From Tamarix chinensis (Eukaryota > Streptophyta > Magnoliopsida > Caryophyllales > Tamaricaceae), in NCBI GenBank assembly GCA_030549775.1, contig CM060178.1, forward strand, positions 66,144,896-66,208,895: a stretch of DNA of 64,000 nt, written 5' to 3'. Position numbers and translations under genes: made by a program. Positions 21,811-35,519 of the stretch are shown piece by piece (within the stretch, counting starts at the first letter, position 1; each line of letters opens with the position of its first letter). The notes beneath the pieces are model-generated. The model was given only the letters and a program-made list of their open reading frames with translations, did no database searches and was not told the DNA's origin.

Positions 21811-24590
21811 AAAGCTAAAACATTTATAGAAACACAAGGAAATTAGAAATGAAAGAAAGAATTATAATATAACAATGAGTTTGGAGTTTAACTCTGATTT
21901 ATAATAAACAAAATACAAAATAAGGAATACTATGGATCAAGAGTTTAAAAAGGTATCTTAGTAAATACAACTATTGGATAACATTACTCTTCACCCAAAC
22001 CCCCAGTACATATAAACTCACTCATCACCACATAACACATCATAGGCAACAAAATCATCTAGGTAATCTTCTAAGATCTACACATACGAATTAGGGTCTC
22101 CTACTTGTAGGAATGAGCAGCTCCCATAAAATAGGTGATCGACATGCTATGTACTGAATAAGGGAAAAATAATATCGAAATAGGAATATAAATAGTATAT
22201 GTATTCACAAAAGGTGATAATATAAAGATAAATGAAGCATCTCATAAGAAAAATAGTGATTCAAATCTCTTTATTAGGTATAATCCATTTTTAGTCTTTT
22301 ATATATGTGGAGTGCAAGAACCCCACTATTCTTAAATAGGTGGAACTATCTAAAATACCTTCTTAGGGATAACACACCTAAACCACTATTAACATCCATC
22401 GGAATGGATTTGAAAACATCACCTTCTCAAAGCATAATGCTCCTGAGCCACTATTATCTATAGTGGAATGGAGTATATATATAAAAATAACACCTTGGTC
22501 CTAACCCACGTACTCTTCCACTTTAAATTATTAGTGTATTTTCCATAGGTTATACTATTATATTTTTATTTCACGATGAGAAGGGGCCCACCATTCTTAA
22601 TCTAATGGAACAAATTAAAACACCTTCTTGAGGCAAAACTCTCCTAATCCACTATTCTTTCTGATGGAACGGAGATTAAAAATATCACCTTCTTAGGATA
22701 AAACACTCCCAAGCCATTATTCTTTCTGATAGAATGGAATATATATAAATAAAAACATCACCTTGGTCCTACTCACATGCTCTTTTACCTTAAGTGATTA
22801 GTATCCTATACAAGATATATTATCAAGTATCGAACACAATAAAACAGATAAATACACCACGTAGGTCAAATTCCTTAATTTGCTCACACCCTAATTACAC
22901 ACTTCTTAGCATTCATTATCCCATTTTGATTATTGAACCACAAATTACAATATATCATTCTCTAATATCATTAACATTATTATACCCGAAATTCATGGTC
23001 TAACTCCCATGTCATACACATACAATAATTATCTTATCTCAAGATATTACTCACAGGCATGTCCAAAAACCCTAATCTCATATATTATCCATAATTCACC
23101 CTATGAGACTCACATAAGTAATAAGTTCAATAAACATCCTTATAAGGCCACTCATTAGCAACATATCCAAAATATGGATAAACTCTAAATTTTACACATG
23201 GAATGATAACACTACCATCTTAAGATATTATACCCAAATTAAACCACCACGTCATTTTTGAAGGACCCCAAAACAAACAATAATACTTCCAAACATTTCT
23301 TAGGATATCCTAATTATATTTCAATCTACCCAACACATAAAATACCAAAAATTCCTTTATTATCCCATAATGACCAAAATGTCCTTAAGAACAACAATAG
23401 CCCTAATTTTATAAATTAATGTACCTTCCACACGCATTATTTTTCAAATTCACCAATCATCATCACACCTCATAAAAATGCTTATGTCTATTTATCATAG
23501 CTTATTTAGCCCATATTTCATACCATAAGATATATTCCCACAACTATGTCATTATTACAAAAAAATTATAACTATAACTCTTACCCATTCTTATATTCTT
23601 TCAAACATAATATCCATATCATCACAAAATATAATGAATAACATACATTAAATCATATAGCAATGATGTCATGGAAAACACACATGACCATACAAGCAAA
23701 CAACACAAAAACTTTAAACATCAATTAATATCCTTACCAACTAGGATACCAAGCTTTAAGCACATAAATCCTAGACTTCTTCCTCTAAGATTACCAAGAT
23801 ATTGTCTAGAAAAAATAACAAAATATGTAGTTAGGCTCAAAAAGTATAAACGAGGGAGAAATTAAGTTGAAGAGTATAAAATGGAAATAACCACAGTCAA
23901 AAGGATGCTTGAGATGTGCGGATGTATAGTATAATGTGTGGTGGAGCTATGGTAAAAGTTTGGTGGTGTTTGAATAAGGTTAGAGGGTGAAAATAGGGCT
24001 ACACAGTAAAAAATATGTGCTGCACGGGCATGCTACAAGCAGTGTACACCCTGGTTGAGAGGTAGGATCACATATGGCTAGGCAGTGCGAAGTGGCACAA
24101 TCATACTAGATCATTGGCAAATAGGTCATAAATCGAACAGGTGAGCACAAGCGTGCATTTTGGTTGTGTGCAAGCATGCAAGGATGCACGATCAAGTTGT
24201 GCTAAGTTGCACGGGCATGTGATAGGGAATTTTTATGTTGCACAACTGTACTTGAGGCCGTGTGCAAGCCATGCATTTCTCAAAAATGCAACAGGTGAGA
24301 GAAAAAAGAAGGAAAAAGAGGTAGTGGTCAGCGGCAATGGCCAGCGATGGTGCTGGGGAAGATTGGGGTGACCTTTGTGGTTGGTCCACCGATCGATGGG
24401 CGGCATGTGGTGGTGTACAGTGGTGTTGGTGGTGGAAATGGTGGTGTAGCAAGCAAAATAGGGTAGAGAAGAGAAGGAAAAGAACAAGGAAGAAAGGAGA
24501 AAGAAGAGGGAGAGATCAAGGCAAATTTTGGACACAAAATGGGTAGAAGGTGAAGTAAAATAAAAGAGAAATGAAGGAGAGTGTGTAGTG

Positions 24591-24619
24591 TACGTACGTA
24601 CGTATGTATGTATGTATGT

Positions 24620-24650
<31 letters not shown>

Positions 24651-24657
24651 TGTGTGG
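24591..24657. repeat. Compound microsatellite (TACG)n(TATG)n(CA)n(GT)n
   Basis: TACG/TATG units run into about 14 CA units and then ACGTGTGTGTGG, so the CA and GT runs can fold back on each other. It lies in the U3 side of a reverse LTR. Confidence 0.9.
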
Positions 24658-26600
24658 TGCAAATCAGGAAAAAAAGGAAATAGATGGAGAAGGCATGCGT
24701 GTAATGGTGTATGATAGTGGTGTAGGTCACGAGAAATGGCATTGGAGGTGATGGTTGTGTGTTGTGATGAAAATGCAGGTGAGGGTGAGTTTGTATGTTG
24801 CGTAAGGATAAGGAAGAAGAAGAAATAAGGCAGAGTGTTAGGGTGGTGTGAATGTGTGTGTAGGTCTGCAGAGATAAGAGGACAAGGAGAAGAAGAAGAA
24901 GAAGAATATTGGATGACGGATGATGGATAACTACAGAAAAGATGATGGGAGATGATGAAAGTGGAGAGGGATATAAGTTTTAAGTGAAAGTTGCAGAGAA
25001 ATCAATTAGTGTAGCTTAAGTTGATGGGAGAAAGGAGAAAAGAAAAGAAAAATAGAAAAAGGTTTGGGGATTAGCTTAGGTAATTTTGGATTAGCCAAAA
25101 TAGTTAGGATTAGTGGAAATTTTAGCAAGCGTTGAGTTCGGTTGATAAAATATGATTTATCTAGGTCAAAGATTCAGATTCGGTTAAAGTTTTGCAATTA
25201 AGAAATTGCGTTAAGGCTAAAATAATATTTTCTCAAGATTAGAATCAAATTAGGGCATTAATGATATGGTATTAGGCTAAGTAAATTTTTGGGGTATTAC
25301 ATCCCTCCCTTAGCCACATGAGTCACTCAAGCTACCTCCCTCTTAGTTACACCAATTCTTACCATAGCCAACTTGACCCTTGTGCCTTGGTTTTCTTTGG
25401 TTTTGCCCCATTTTCCATCCTTCCTTGCCTTATATTTCCCTTGGTTATTTTATTGAGTTTTAATATTGTATTTTTATTGATTATTAGGTGGTTTTCTATT
25501 GGTCTTGGATTAGGAGCCTTTGGTTATATATGCTTAAAGACCAGAGACACTTTTGTTAAAGATACAAATAATAACTAGGGTTTTGTGAACAATATGTATT
25601 TTTGTATGATATCTCATGTTTGATATTGTTATGATGACAATTTTATGTTAATAATTTTATGGTATGAAGAGGTGGTACCAAATCTATAGAAAGTAAGAAT
25701 ATGTGAAGAGTATGAGCTTTCGTGTTGATGGTGCAACAAATCTTATTTTGTACCATCAACAAATCTTATTTTGTAACCTTAAGTGTGTAATATGACTTAA
25801 GGTATTTTAATGTAGTTTGATTAAGTATGGAAATTGATTAATTAATTTGTTTAAGTATTTTCATGGTGATGTATATTGAAATTTGGAAATTGATAATATT
25901 GTACTCATAGGGTTTTTATGAAAATAAAGGCATTTGGGGTTATCTTAAGAGCAAATTGTTCAATATGGGTAAAATACGGTATATTTGGTATTTCAATGTG
26001 TTAATTGGGTTAAAATATGATAAATATATTATGTGGAATTTTTAGAGCAATTATGGATGCTTAAGTCTCATAAAATGAGAAAATGGCTTAAATTGGTAAA
26101 TAGTATCTCTAGATGCACGTCATTATGGCATGCATAAAATATTGGAGTTAGAACTTTATTTTTGAATTTGATGCTAATGTTGGAATTTTAGGAATTTTCA
26201 TTAAATTTAGTGGTTTATGAGTCTTGTGTAAAATAAATGCCTAAATTTTGAAATTATGGTTTCGTAGATATTATGAAAAGTAACTCCTAAAAGCATGTTA
26301 CTATCACATATGTAAGATGTTAGAGTTAGACATTGATTTTTAGATATCTTGTCAATAATAACATTTTAGGGATTTTTATTAATTTTGTTCATAAAATGAG
26401 TATTATAGGATAATTTATGCCTATCTTATGAAATTAGGGTTTCTTAGAAGAATTGTGGCCTTTTTTTCAAAAGATTGCCCCAATAACAATGTGATGATGT
26501 GTAACACCCCAAAAATTCACTACTGAAAAATTTTGTTTTATTAAAAAGAATTAGTGGAAGCAAAATAATAAAACTGTGAATTCTGAGGATATTACCACCA

Positions 26601-26646
26601 CACTTAGTACTAGATCGGTTCACTCCTACCGTTCTAGTACCAAGTG
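26601..26646 (-). promoter_or_regulatory. Conserved LTR terminal hairpin, copy 5
   Basis: Minus-strand arms CACTTGGTACTAGAACGGT and ACCGATCTAGTACTAAGTG pair at 18 of 19 positions (one of them G-U). Two wobble pairs seen in copy 6 are Watson-Crick here. It lies 101 bp from the LTR end. Confidence 0.8.
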
Positions 26647-27164
26647 ATAAGGCTAAAAGAGAAAAATACAACTTACAAGAACTCAAACAAATGATTAAGT
26701 CAGAGTAGCACACGTAACGCTCCACAAAAATACAATCCACCAGTGGTGGTTATAAATCAACAAATACATTGAAACTATAAATTTGAAAGGTGAAAGAGTA
26801 CAACCCTAGGATTTATTGGATAGTACCTTACGCTCTTTCCCGAGAGCCCACTTGAATAGCACCTGAAAACAACCTTGAAGGGACACCGCCCATTGAATAG
26901 GTAAGGGCCCCACGAATGGAACCCTTTAGTACTATGGTACTGAGTAACCCTTTAAATCACACTTAATAGCAGGCCCGCAATGCAACACATGATACTACAT
27001 ACATAATGAAAGGTAAATATTTAATATCCACAGTCATACAACCACATACTTAACAAATCAATCAGATAGTAATAGGCCATAGAGAAAAATAATACTTCTA
27101 GGCCTTAAGCCCTTAGTCCATTATTACCAATCATATCGGATTATAATTATTCGTGTGAGTGTAG

Positions 27165-27490
27165 GAACCCCACTATTATTTGCCGATGGACTGGTCATGT
27201 AGGACAAAACGCTCCTGGCCACTATTATTCACCGATGGGCCGGTCTGGCCCCGACTCACATGGTGTTCCACTATAAGTGATTAGTATTTTTCCGTAATTT
27301 ATTCATAGCCAAATCAAATTTATTGAGCTCGGGACTCCCACTATTATGGCCGGTAGATCGGAATACAAATATACCTCATCCAGGGCAACATGCACCTAGG
27401 CCACTATTATATCCGGTGGATCGGTACTCATAAACATCATCCAGGGCAAAACATCCTGGGCCATTATTATATTTGGTGGATCGGTACTCA
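27165..27490 (-). repeat. Reversed CCACCGGYTATAATAGTGG modules
   Basis: About six units with cores such as CCACTATTATATCCGGTGGA, spaced 55-75 bp. They are homologous to those at 3936 and 34625 and mark the LTR orientation. Confidence 0.85.
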
Positions 27491-28189
27491 TAATACAATT
27501 CAACTGAGCCCAGCTCATTAATCTTTCACTTTCACGATTAGTGTTTTCCTTTTTTAATCAGCACAACAATTCCATTATTTGACTTGATAGGGAGATCAAG
27601 ATCCTGGGACACAAAGGTACACCGGTCGCACTGGTGCATAAAAGCTACTCAGTACCCTTCAACTATCAACCCAGGGACGCAAAGGTACCCTGGTCGTACT
27701 GGTGCATAAAGCTAACTTAGTACCCTACCGACAAGGACACCTAATCCATAAGTATGCATACCCCCTAACTAGGTCCGTAGAGCTAGATAGAGTAAGATAT
27801 AGGGCCTGGCTAGAGCACAAAGGCACACTATCAAAATCCAGAATAATCGTGGGCTAAACCACATCTTTAGGGTAGCGACCCCTAAAGAGCTACCATTCTC
27901 GATCTCAAGGTCTTTCACTTTAAGTATCAGTGTCTTAATTAAGGTGATCACAAAAGCACACTAATCGGATAATTTTTCATTTTCAATGGTTCGGATATCA
28001 TTAGATATTTCTTATTCAAACGGTTGTCCAAGGTAACATAGAAGAATCATTAAGGCCATCCTAAACTCATCTAATTCCGAATTAGGATTCTTTCTCGTGG
28101 TACTTACTAATTATCAAATACTCTTGTCTTGCTATTTAGCGTTATATTACAAAATTCCACAATCACAACGACATGTTAGGTACAAATTA

Positions 28190-29240
28190 CTCATTTACCC
28201 CTTACTTATATAATTGCTAAATCATCCCTTCCTTACTTGACAAATTACCATATTACCCTCCTTGTTACATAATTACGAAGTTACCCCTCACTCGATTTAG
28301 GTTACCAAGTTATCTCCCATACTTATTAGGTCACTAATCCCCCTTCATAATTGTTATACTTAATATATTTTTCATTTGGTTGGTTAGATTACCACTTTGC
28401 CCTTTTTCCTCTATTATAATTAATAAATTGCCCTTGAGTTGGTCATATTACCAATTTATCCTTCCTCATTATCCTAATTACCAAATTATTTCTTTATTTG
28501 GTTAATTACCAAATTACCCTTCTCTATTATCATAATTACCAAACTACCCTTCTCCATTATCAAAATTACCAAATTACCCTCTAGTTGGTTAAATTACCAA
28601 ATTACCCTTTTATATGATCATAATTACCAAACTACCCTTCTCCATTATCAAATTTACCAAATTACCCTTTAGTTATTTAAATTACCGAATTGCCCTTCTC
28701 TATTATCATAATTACCAAGTTACTCCTTTATAATTTCCACTTTACCCCTTTTATTTACAAAATTACCCTTTTTCCCTTTTACTTTTAAATTCACCATTTT
28801 GCCCCTTTAATTATGAAATTACCATTTTTTCCTTTGATTACAAAATTACCATTTTGACCTTTAATTATGAAATTACCATTTTACCCTTTAATTACAAAAT
28901 TACTAATTTACCCTTTAATTACTATTTTACTCTTTATTCACAAATTATCATTTTGCCCCTTCAATTATGAAATTACCATTTTGCTCTTTAATTACAAAAT
29001 TACCATTCTGACCTTTGATTATGAAATTACCATTTCGCCCTGTAATTACAAAATTACTAATTCACCCTTTAATTACTATGTTACCCTTTATTCACAAAAT
29101 TACCATTTTGCCCTTTCACTTCTAAAATTACCATTTTATCCCTTACCTCCAAAATTACCAATTTATCCTTTCGCTTACAAATTTACCATTTTACCCTTAC
29201 CTCCAAAATTACCATAATTCCCCTTTTAATTATAAATTAC
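28190..29240. repeat. AATTACCATTTTACCC minisatellite, about 1 kb
   Basis: Roughly 30 degenerate copies of a unit near 34 bp, itself built of two halves of the form AATTACCAnnTTACCCTTT. It is not seen in the other LTRs of this window, so it expanded within this copy or its subfamily. The Pro/Tyr/Leu-repeat frame on the plus strand is a by-product. Confidence 0.9.
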
Positions 29241-29899
29241 CATTTTCTCTTATTATACCACTTATATTAAATTATCATCACTACATAAAATATCAATATT
29301 AATACCTCATCCACAACTATTATATTTAGTATAATACTTATTAGCACCCACATATATTAGGCCATATTCTTGTATAAGATATATTACTAAAATACCTTTA
29401 AGGCTCACAAAAATATTAACCATGCATTAAAGATCACAATAGCATAATACAACATGGATAATACTTAACACTTTCATTTATAACCAACTCCTACCCTAAA
29501 CAATATTTCCACACATAGCATATAATCTATCATGCTTCCTTTTTATCAATCAACACAAGAAACCACATATATCATATTAAACAACATATATCAAGCATAG
29601 TAATGTATTAAAAATCCTAATGTGCTAACATACATTAATCCATGCGTTTAAGTGGGATTTAACGGTTACCTTGATTCCTGCAAAAACGAACCTCACCGGT
29701 ATTCCAGTTAAATGTTCAAGCTTTGATTATCAAAACCAATACCTAAAAATAATATCAAGATTTATTGTATTAGAAATAATACAAATCAAAGTATAAGACT
29801 TTATAATACTTAATTAATCAAATATTTGCATTAAAATATTATTATACCTTAAAATTATTACCCAAATAAATCAAGACATGCAGCATGAGCTACATGCAA

Positions 29900-30988
29900 A
29901 AAAATGAGGAGGAGGGGCTCGAAGGTGGATGATAGGAGGAAAAATGGTTATTTTCGGGTTAGTGGTTTGGGGCTAGGAAAGAAGATGGATGGGGGAGTAT
30001 TTAGGGCAAGGGAAGGATGTAAAGGTGGAGAGGGGGTGTAGGTGGTGGTCAGCGATGGGTTGACGGCGGCTAAGGGCAGCGAAGGAGCCAGCAGCGAGGC
30101 TGCGAAGTGGTGCTACCGAGGTGGGTCGAGATGGAGGGGCTAAGGAGGAAGGAAAAGGGAGAGGGAAAATGAAGGCCTGCAAATGGTGGTTTCGGCCAAA
30201 GGAGGTTTGGGGGTGGTAGAGGGGGTTGTAGGGATTAGTTTGGTGGCTCAGGTGGCGGCAAAGGCAGCGGAACAGGGTGGATCGAGGCTGTACAGGGTGG
30301 TTGCCAAGAAGGGAGGGAAAGAAGAGAAAAAGAAGAGAGGAGGAAGAAGGAGGCTGCAGGGTGGCTCGAGGGGTACTGTGATGGTTCGGGGAAGAGGTAG
30401 AGGGTGGCAGGGGTGGTGCAAGTGGCTAGTGAGGCGGTGGAAGCGATGGAGCTGGGCGGCGAAGCAAAAATAGGGTGAGAGAGGGGAGGAGAAGAAAGGA
30501 AGAAAAGGAGGTCGGGGAGGCATGGAGAGTTCGAAAAAAATGCAGAATGAGGTAGGGAAGGAGGAAGAAAAAGAAGAGGAAGAGAAAGGAGGGGATAGGG
30601 TGGCTTGAGGGTGACGGTAGGGTGGTAGAAAATGGCGATGGCAAGGAGAGGGAGAAGAAGAGGTATGGCAGGGCATGGGGGAAGGGAGAGATGGTGGGGC
30701 CGGGATAAGGCAGGAAAACAATGAGAGAGAGAGATAGGGGAAGTAGTAGGGGGAGAGGGTTGCAGGTTGGGTAACGGAGATGGTGGGGTGGTTGGGTTTT
30801 TTGCCGAGGAAAGAGGAAGAAGAAAGAAAGAAGAAGAAGGGGAGGGGGCTGGTGCGACGGGCGGTCAAAGGGAAAGAATAACGTGGGCCGGCCCTGTCTG
30901 GGAAGAAAGGAAGGAAAGAAAAGGAAGAGGGGAGGCAGGCTGGGCTCGTGCGAGGGAGAAGGAGAGGGGGAGAGGAAGTGGGCCTTCG
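29900..30988. other. Purine-rich (GA/GGA) tract in the reverse LTR U3 side
   Basis: Long strand-biased run of G and A on the plus strand. Both strands carry long open frames (up to 265 codons on the minus strand), but these are Pro/Ser/Phe or Gly/Arg/Glu low-complexity by-products with no domain. Similar tracts occupy the same side of the LTRs at 36517-39533 (38340-39290) and 46582-50943 (49510-50680). Confidence 0.75.
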
Positions 30989-32042
30989 TGAAATGCCCCG
31001 AAAAATTCTAATATTAAATATTATATTTAAATGAGGTTTTATCATAAAGATTAATTAAATAAATTATTTTGATTAAAATAAAAGGAAATTAATTAGGGAA
31101 AATCAAGAATAAATTTATAAGTATGTTAATTAAGAGAAATTGGGTATTTTAGCTAATTAAGGATTTGTATTTTAGAAATTAACTAAATAAATTATTTTAT
31201 TTAAAATAATGAGGAGAAAATAGTTTCAAATTAATGTTAATTTTATAAATAAATTAATGGAAGAATATTAGGGTGTTTTGCTAATTAAAATGGAATTTAT
31301 GGAAAATCTTTTAAAAATCCTAATTTAGCCTAAAAAGGGATTTAAATATTATTTTATTTAAATATTATTATTTTTAAATATCCTAAATATTTAGATTAAT
31401 TTAATTGGGCCTAACCTATTTTATTTCTCCTTTCCTTTTTCCCTTTTTCTTTTTCTTTCTTCCTTTTTCCTTTTCTTTTTCTTTCTTTTTCTTCTTTTTC
31501 TTTTTCCTCTTCTTCTCGCCGAACTGGGCCAGCTCGCGGCCCAGTTCCCCTTTTTCTTTTCTTCTTCTTCTTCGGCACGGCCCAGCCCGCGCGGCGCCCT
31601 TCGTCGCCCTTCCAACGCTGAGTTTTGGCTCCGTTTCCTCCGAAGCTCGTCGTTTCATTTAAAACCTTACCTCGTCGCGCCCGACCGGCCCGGTTCTTCC
31701 TTTTTCTTTTCTTTCCCGGCCGACCCGACCGCCTCCCTCTCTTCTTCCTTCTTCCTCCTTCCTCCTCCGTCGACGCTGCTGCACCTTTCGACCTCATTAA
31801 TGGCTTCTCCGGCTACGGTGAATAATACCGGCCGTTTCTTGTCTCATTGTCTTCCCCTTTACTCCAGAAATAACTTCATATAATTATTTGACGTTAACTC
31901 TCGGCCGTTTCTCCTCCCCAACCTCTCGAAATTTCGAGCAAACCAAACGATGGCCCGACAGTTTTCTGCCACCGGCCACCCAAATTATTGCATTTAAAAC
32001 TTCCATGTCAACCTCCAGCTCCTCATTATCCATTCCAACATC

Positions 32043-32050
32043 TATAAATA
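32043..32050 (+). promoter_or_regulatory. TATA box of the 30989-35665 LTR
   Basis: TATAAATAG, 1,054 bp into the LTR, preceded by a CT/CpG-rich region and followed by a leader starting near the CCGAAACCCTAAGCC segment. It predicts a transcript with about 3.6 kb of R-U5. Confidence 0.6.
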
Positions 32051-33038
32051 GCCTTGTTATAGGAGTTTTTAGAGTTTTTCTTTCCCGAAACCCTAAGCCC
32101 GAGCTGCCGATCACCGAGACTTTAGACGCCGTTTCCTCTGCCGATAGCCAACTTCAACCCACCTCCGCATGCCAAATTATTCCCTGCAACGTCCTCTAAT
32201 TAACTAAACCATTCTAACCTCTCGATTCTTCTTGCACGAGCCTCCATAGTCGTACCAAGTTGGATGCTCGTTCTCGCCGGAATTTTGACCCCGAAGCCTT
32301 AAACCGCCTTCCACCGCCGTGCGCCCCACCTTTGGCTGCACCACCACCATCATTTTGTCCCTCTCCTCCTGGGAAACAATAAATACCTCTTATATCACCT
32401 CAATTCTCCCTATCTTTTTCCCAACATCCATCTTTCCCTCTTTTCTTCTGTTTTCCGGCCACCGTCGCTGCCGCCGTGCACCACCGCCGGTGCCACCTAT
32501 CACCACCAGCTTAAGGTTGAACCCTATACCTTCTTAACCATATTCCATATTATTATAAGCCTTGATTTAATTTATTTCAATTATTTGCATATAATTACCA
32601 TTATTATTATTCTTAGTATTTATATTCTTAATATGTTTTATTATTATTTGATGAGAAATTTTATTCTGAATTGTACTTGCAGGGTGGAGAGTGGTAATAA
32701 AACAATATTATTGTTAGTTTCGAATTTTAAGTTATTAATTGAATTATTATGGGATTATTATCATTATTATTATTATTATTATAATTATTAGAATAATTAT
32801 TATTATCATTTTATTAATTATTCTGGAAAATCTTAGGCCCTAATTTTGTATTAACATTCGCACTTATTTATTTTAGTATTATTGTTTCTATTGTTCTTAT
32901 AACTATTGATGATAATATTATCAGTATCTTTATTATTTTAATATTATTATATATGTTAGTAATTTTATTATTTATATTAAATAAGTGGTAAGTCATTAGT
33001 TATAAGTAGGGTCGAAACCCCACTTTAAATTTTAAAGC

Positions 33039-33088
<50 letters not shown>

Positions 33089-34624
33089 TATATTCTCATT
33101 GATAGTAATTTTATTAATTTTGATATTATTATATTAGTATCATTGTTATTATTAGGATAAAGTCTTTAACCCTATATTACCAAGGTTTATAATATCTCTA
33201 TTATTTTTATGTCTTTAGCAAAGTTAGAATTTTGTTAAGGTTATTTTATTCATATGTTATTAATTGGTCAAAGCCCTAAGGAGGCATAGGAACGTGCTCC
33301 AAGACCGGTGTCGTTTCAGGTAAGGGGTGCTAAGGCCTTTTATGTGCTAATGTGCATTGTGTGCCTCGTATTCTATGCATTCTATGTTTATGATTATTAA
33401 TTATGCCGTATATGCTATGACATGGAGTTCAAGTATGTTTTCGTATGGCATGTGTATTATTTGTGTATGACCCTGTAAGACATGCATGTGAGGACGTTGA
33501 TATGATTTTATGTGGGAGAAAGGATGAAAAAGGAGGATGGAGAAAGAAGTTGATTAAGGGATGTGAGTTGACCTAAGTATTCCATTGATTCATGAGTAAA
33601 GGAATAAAATGGAGAATTTTAGGGTTTCGTGTGTGAGAATGTGATTTATGATTTTTGAGGTTTTGTATGGAAAATATAATTTATGGTTTTATATGGGGAA
33701 GTTTAATTTATGGTTTTGTGGGAGACAATATAATTTATGATATTATATGGGAGAATTGAATTTATGGTTTGTTAGGGAGAATCTAATTTAAGACGTTATT
33801 TGGGAGAATGTAATTTATGATATTATATGGGAGAACCTAATTTATGATTTTGCTTGGGAGATTCTAATTTATGATTTTATGTGGGAGAATCTAACTTATA
33901 GTCTCGTATGGGAGAATATAATTTGTAGTTAGGAAAGAGGAGAATCTAATCAATGGTATTATGTGGAAAAATGTTTGGGTTTTATATGATTTGAATCTTT
34001 GTGTTGGTAGGGATTGAATTTAGGGTTTTGTGTGAATGAATATTTGGGTTGTATATGGTTTGAACTTAGGGTTTGGTAAGGATGGATACTTAGTTTGGTA
34101 TGGATGAATCTTTGGGTTTTATATGGTTTGAATCTAGGGTTTGGTATGAATGGATCTTTGGGTTATGTGGAATGAATTTAGGGTTTTGTATGATGAGATT
34201 TTGGGTTTTGCATAATGGTTAATGGTTGTATGGTGATATTAGGGTTTGCATGGAAGTTAATAATTGCATGAGATGTGTAAAGTTTGTATGAGAGTGAAGT
34301 TTACGTATGGAACGCTGATTTGGGGTTTGAGGAAAGTAATGTAAGTGTTGTTTGGGTGATTGAACATTTGAAGGGAAAATAGTGTGTGGAGCATTATATG
34401 GATACGTAGGAAACCGAGCTAGGGTTCGTGTGGATAATTAGGGTTTGGTGCAACTACTTAGGGTTTTTGCGGTATCAGGTGTTTTGGTGATTAAAGTGGA
34501 GTCATGAGGATGGAATTTATGAGTTATAATGTGTGAAGTGTTAAAGGAGTGATTCATGCATGTCTAGGGTGAAAGCCGTTGAATAAGATACTTAAGACAC
34601 TAATTATTTAAAGTGGAAGATCGT

Positions 34625-34985
34625 TGAGACGGGACCAACCGATCCACCGGTTCGGAATAGTGGTTAGGGTGTTTACCCTATGTGTGACCGATCCACCGGT
34701 TATAATAGTGGTTAGGGCATGATGTCCTATGCGTAACCGATCCACCGGTTATAATAGTGGGGGTTCCCGAGCTCAACAACCGCAAACCAGAATTTTGCTA
34801 AAATGCCTAAAAGATACTAATTACTTACAGTGAAACACCATGCGTGCCGGAGCCAACCGATCCACCGGTTAGGAATAGTGGTTAGGACGCGTAGTCCTAT
34901 GTGTATCCGATCCACCGGCTATAATAGTGGTTAGGGTATGATACCCTATGCGCTTCCGATCCACCGGCTATAATAGTGGGGGCTT
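34625..34985 (+). repeat. CCGATCCACCGGTTATAATAGTGG modules, best-preserved array
   Basis: Six units in two groups of three (34625-34762 and 34850-34985), each core CCGATCCACCGGYTATAATA then GTGG. The linkers themselves are repeated (TTAGGG..GATGTCCTATGCG). Both groups end in a GTGGGGG variant. Confidence 0.9.
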
Positions 34986-35197
34986 CCGTTTTCGCATGGA
35001 TTTGATAAAAAGACATGATGTGTATCGAATTCCGATAAAAGATTAATTAAGTAATTAATTTGGACTATGATTGGGCCTTTATGTATGTACCTGAATGATG
35101 GGTCGATATGATGATATGATGATGGTCTTTATGATCTTTTATTAATCTGCATGGATTATGTGCTTGTGTGTTGGCCTTAGTGCTCGGTTACCTTACT

Positions 35198-35214
35198 CAG
35201 TACGTAGCGTACTG
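35198..35214 (+). promoter_or_regulatory. CAGTACGTAGCGTACTG inverted repeat
   Basis: Perfect 7-bp arms around a TAG loop. It is followed by TCATTCCCACGAGTAG, itself a small CTC...GAG fold. This is the reference copy of a module conserved among the LTRs. Confidence 0.75.
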
Positions 35215-35519
35215 ATCACCCTTTTCATGGGTGCTGCTCATTCCCACGAGTAGTATGCCCTTCTGATTTGTGCAGGTGGGCGAGATATCAGTTGGGGCTG
35301 AGTGTTGAGCATGTTTGGCTCGAGATTCAAGAGAGTTGTGGCCATATTATAGTCTTTATATGACTCTAATTCTTTTTGTTAATCTTTTATCGATTGTAAG
35401 TTTAATTCTCTTTTGGAAATGAATTACATTTCTTGATGCGTACTCTGATTTTGTTTTACAACCGTTTAATGCTTATTTGGAAATTGAATTGTATTGATTA
35501 TTTCTTTTCTTAGCCTTAG

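Larger units (their letters stand above)
21685..25301 (-). mobile_element. Solo LTR, reverse (perfect TSD TCCCT)
   Basis: Bounded by TGTAACATCCC and GGGGTATTACA (3,617 bp), flanked by TCCCT at 21680-21684 and 25302-25306. Removing it restores homology to the 5' LTR at 6880-6900. Orientation follows from the reversed U5 blocks (22080-22170) and the hairpin at 21764-21810. Weak CCACTATT-type modules lie at 22310-22740. The plus strand is purine-rich near the U3 (24290-25070) and has a compound microsatellite at 24591-24657. Confidence 0.9.

Noticed and set aside
24233..24742. 169-codon open frame on the minus strand with Cys-Val repeats
   Set aside because: Produced by the (CA)n/(GT)n microsatellite and purine bias inside a solo LTR.
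30248..31045. 265-codon open frame on the minus strand
   Set aside because: Pro/Ser/Phe low complexity from a GA-rich tract; no domain, and it crosses the border between two nested LTRs (30988/30989).
31411..31797. Basic Lys/Arg/Glu-rich frames on the minus strand
   Set aside because: Reading of the CT-rich U3 promoter region of an LTR; the composition explains the openness.
34625..34985. CRISPR-like regular repeats
   Set aside because: Plant retrotransposon DNA; the spacers are themselves repeated and the array recurs in other LTR copies.
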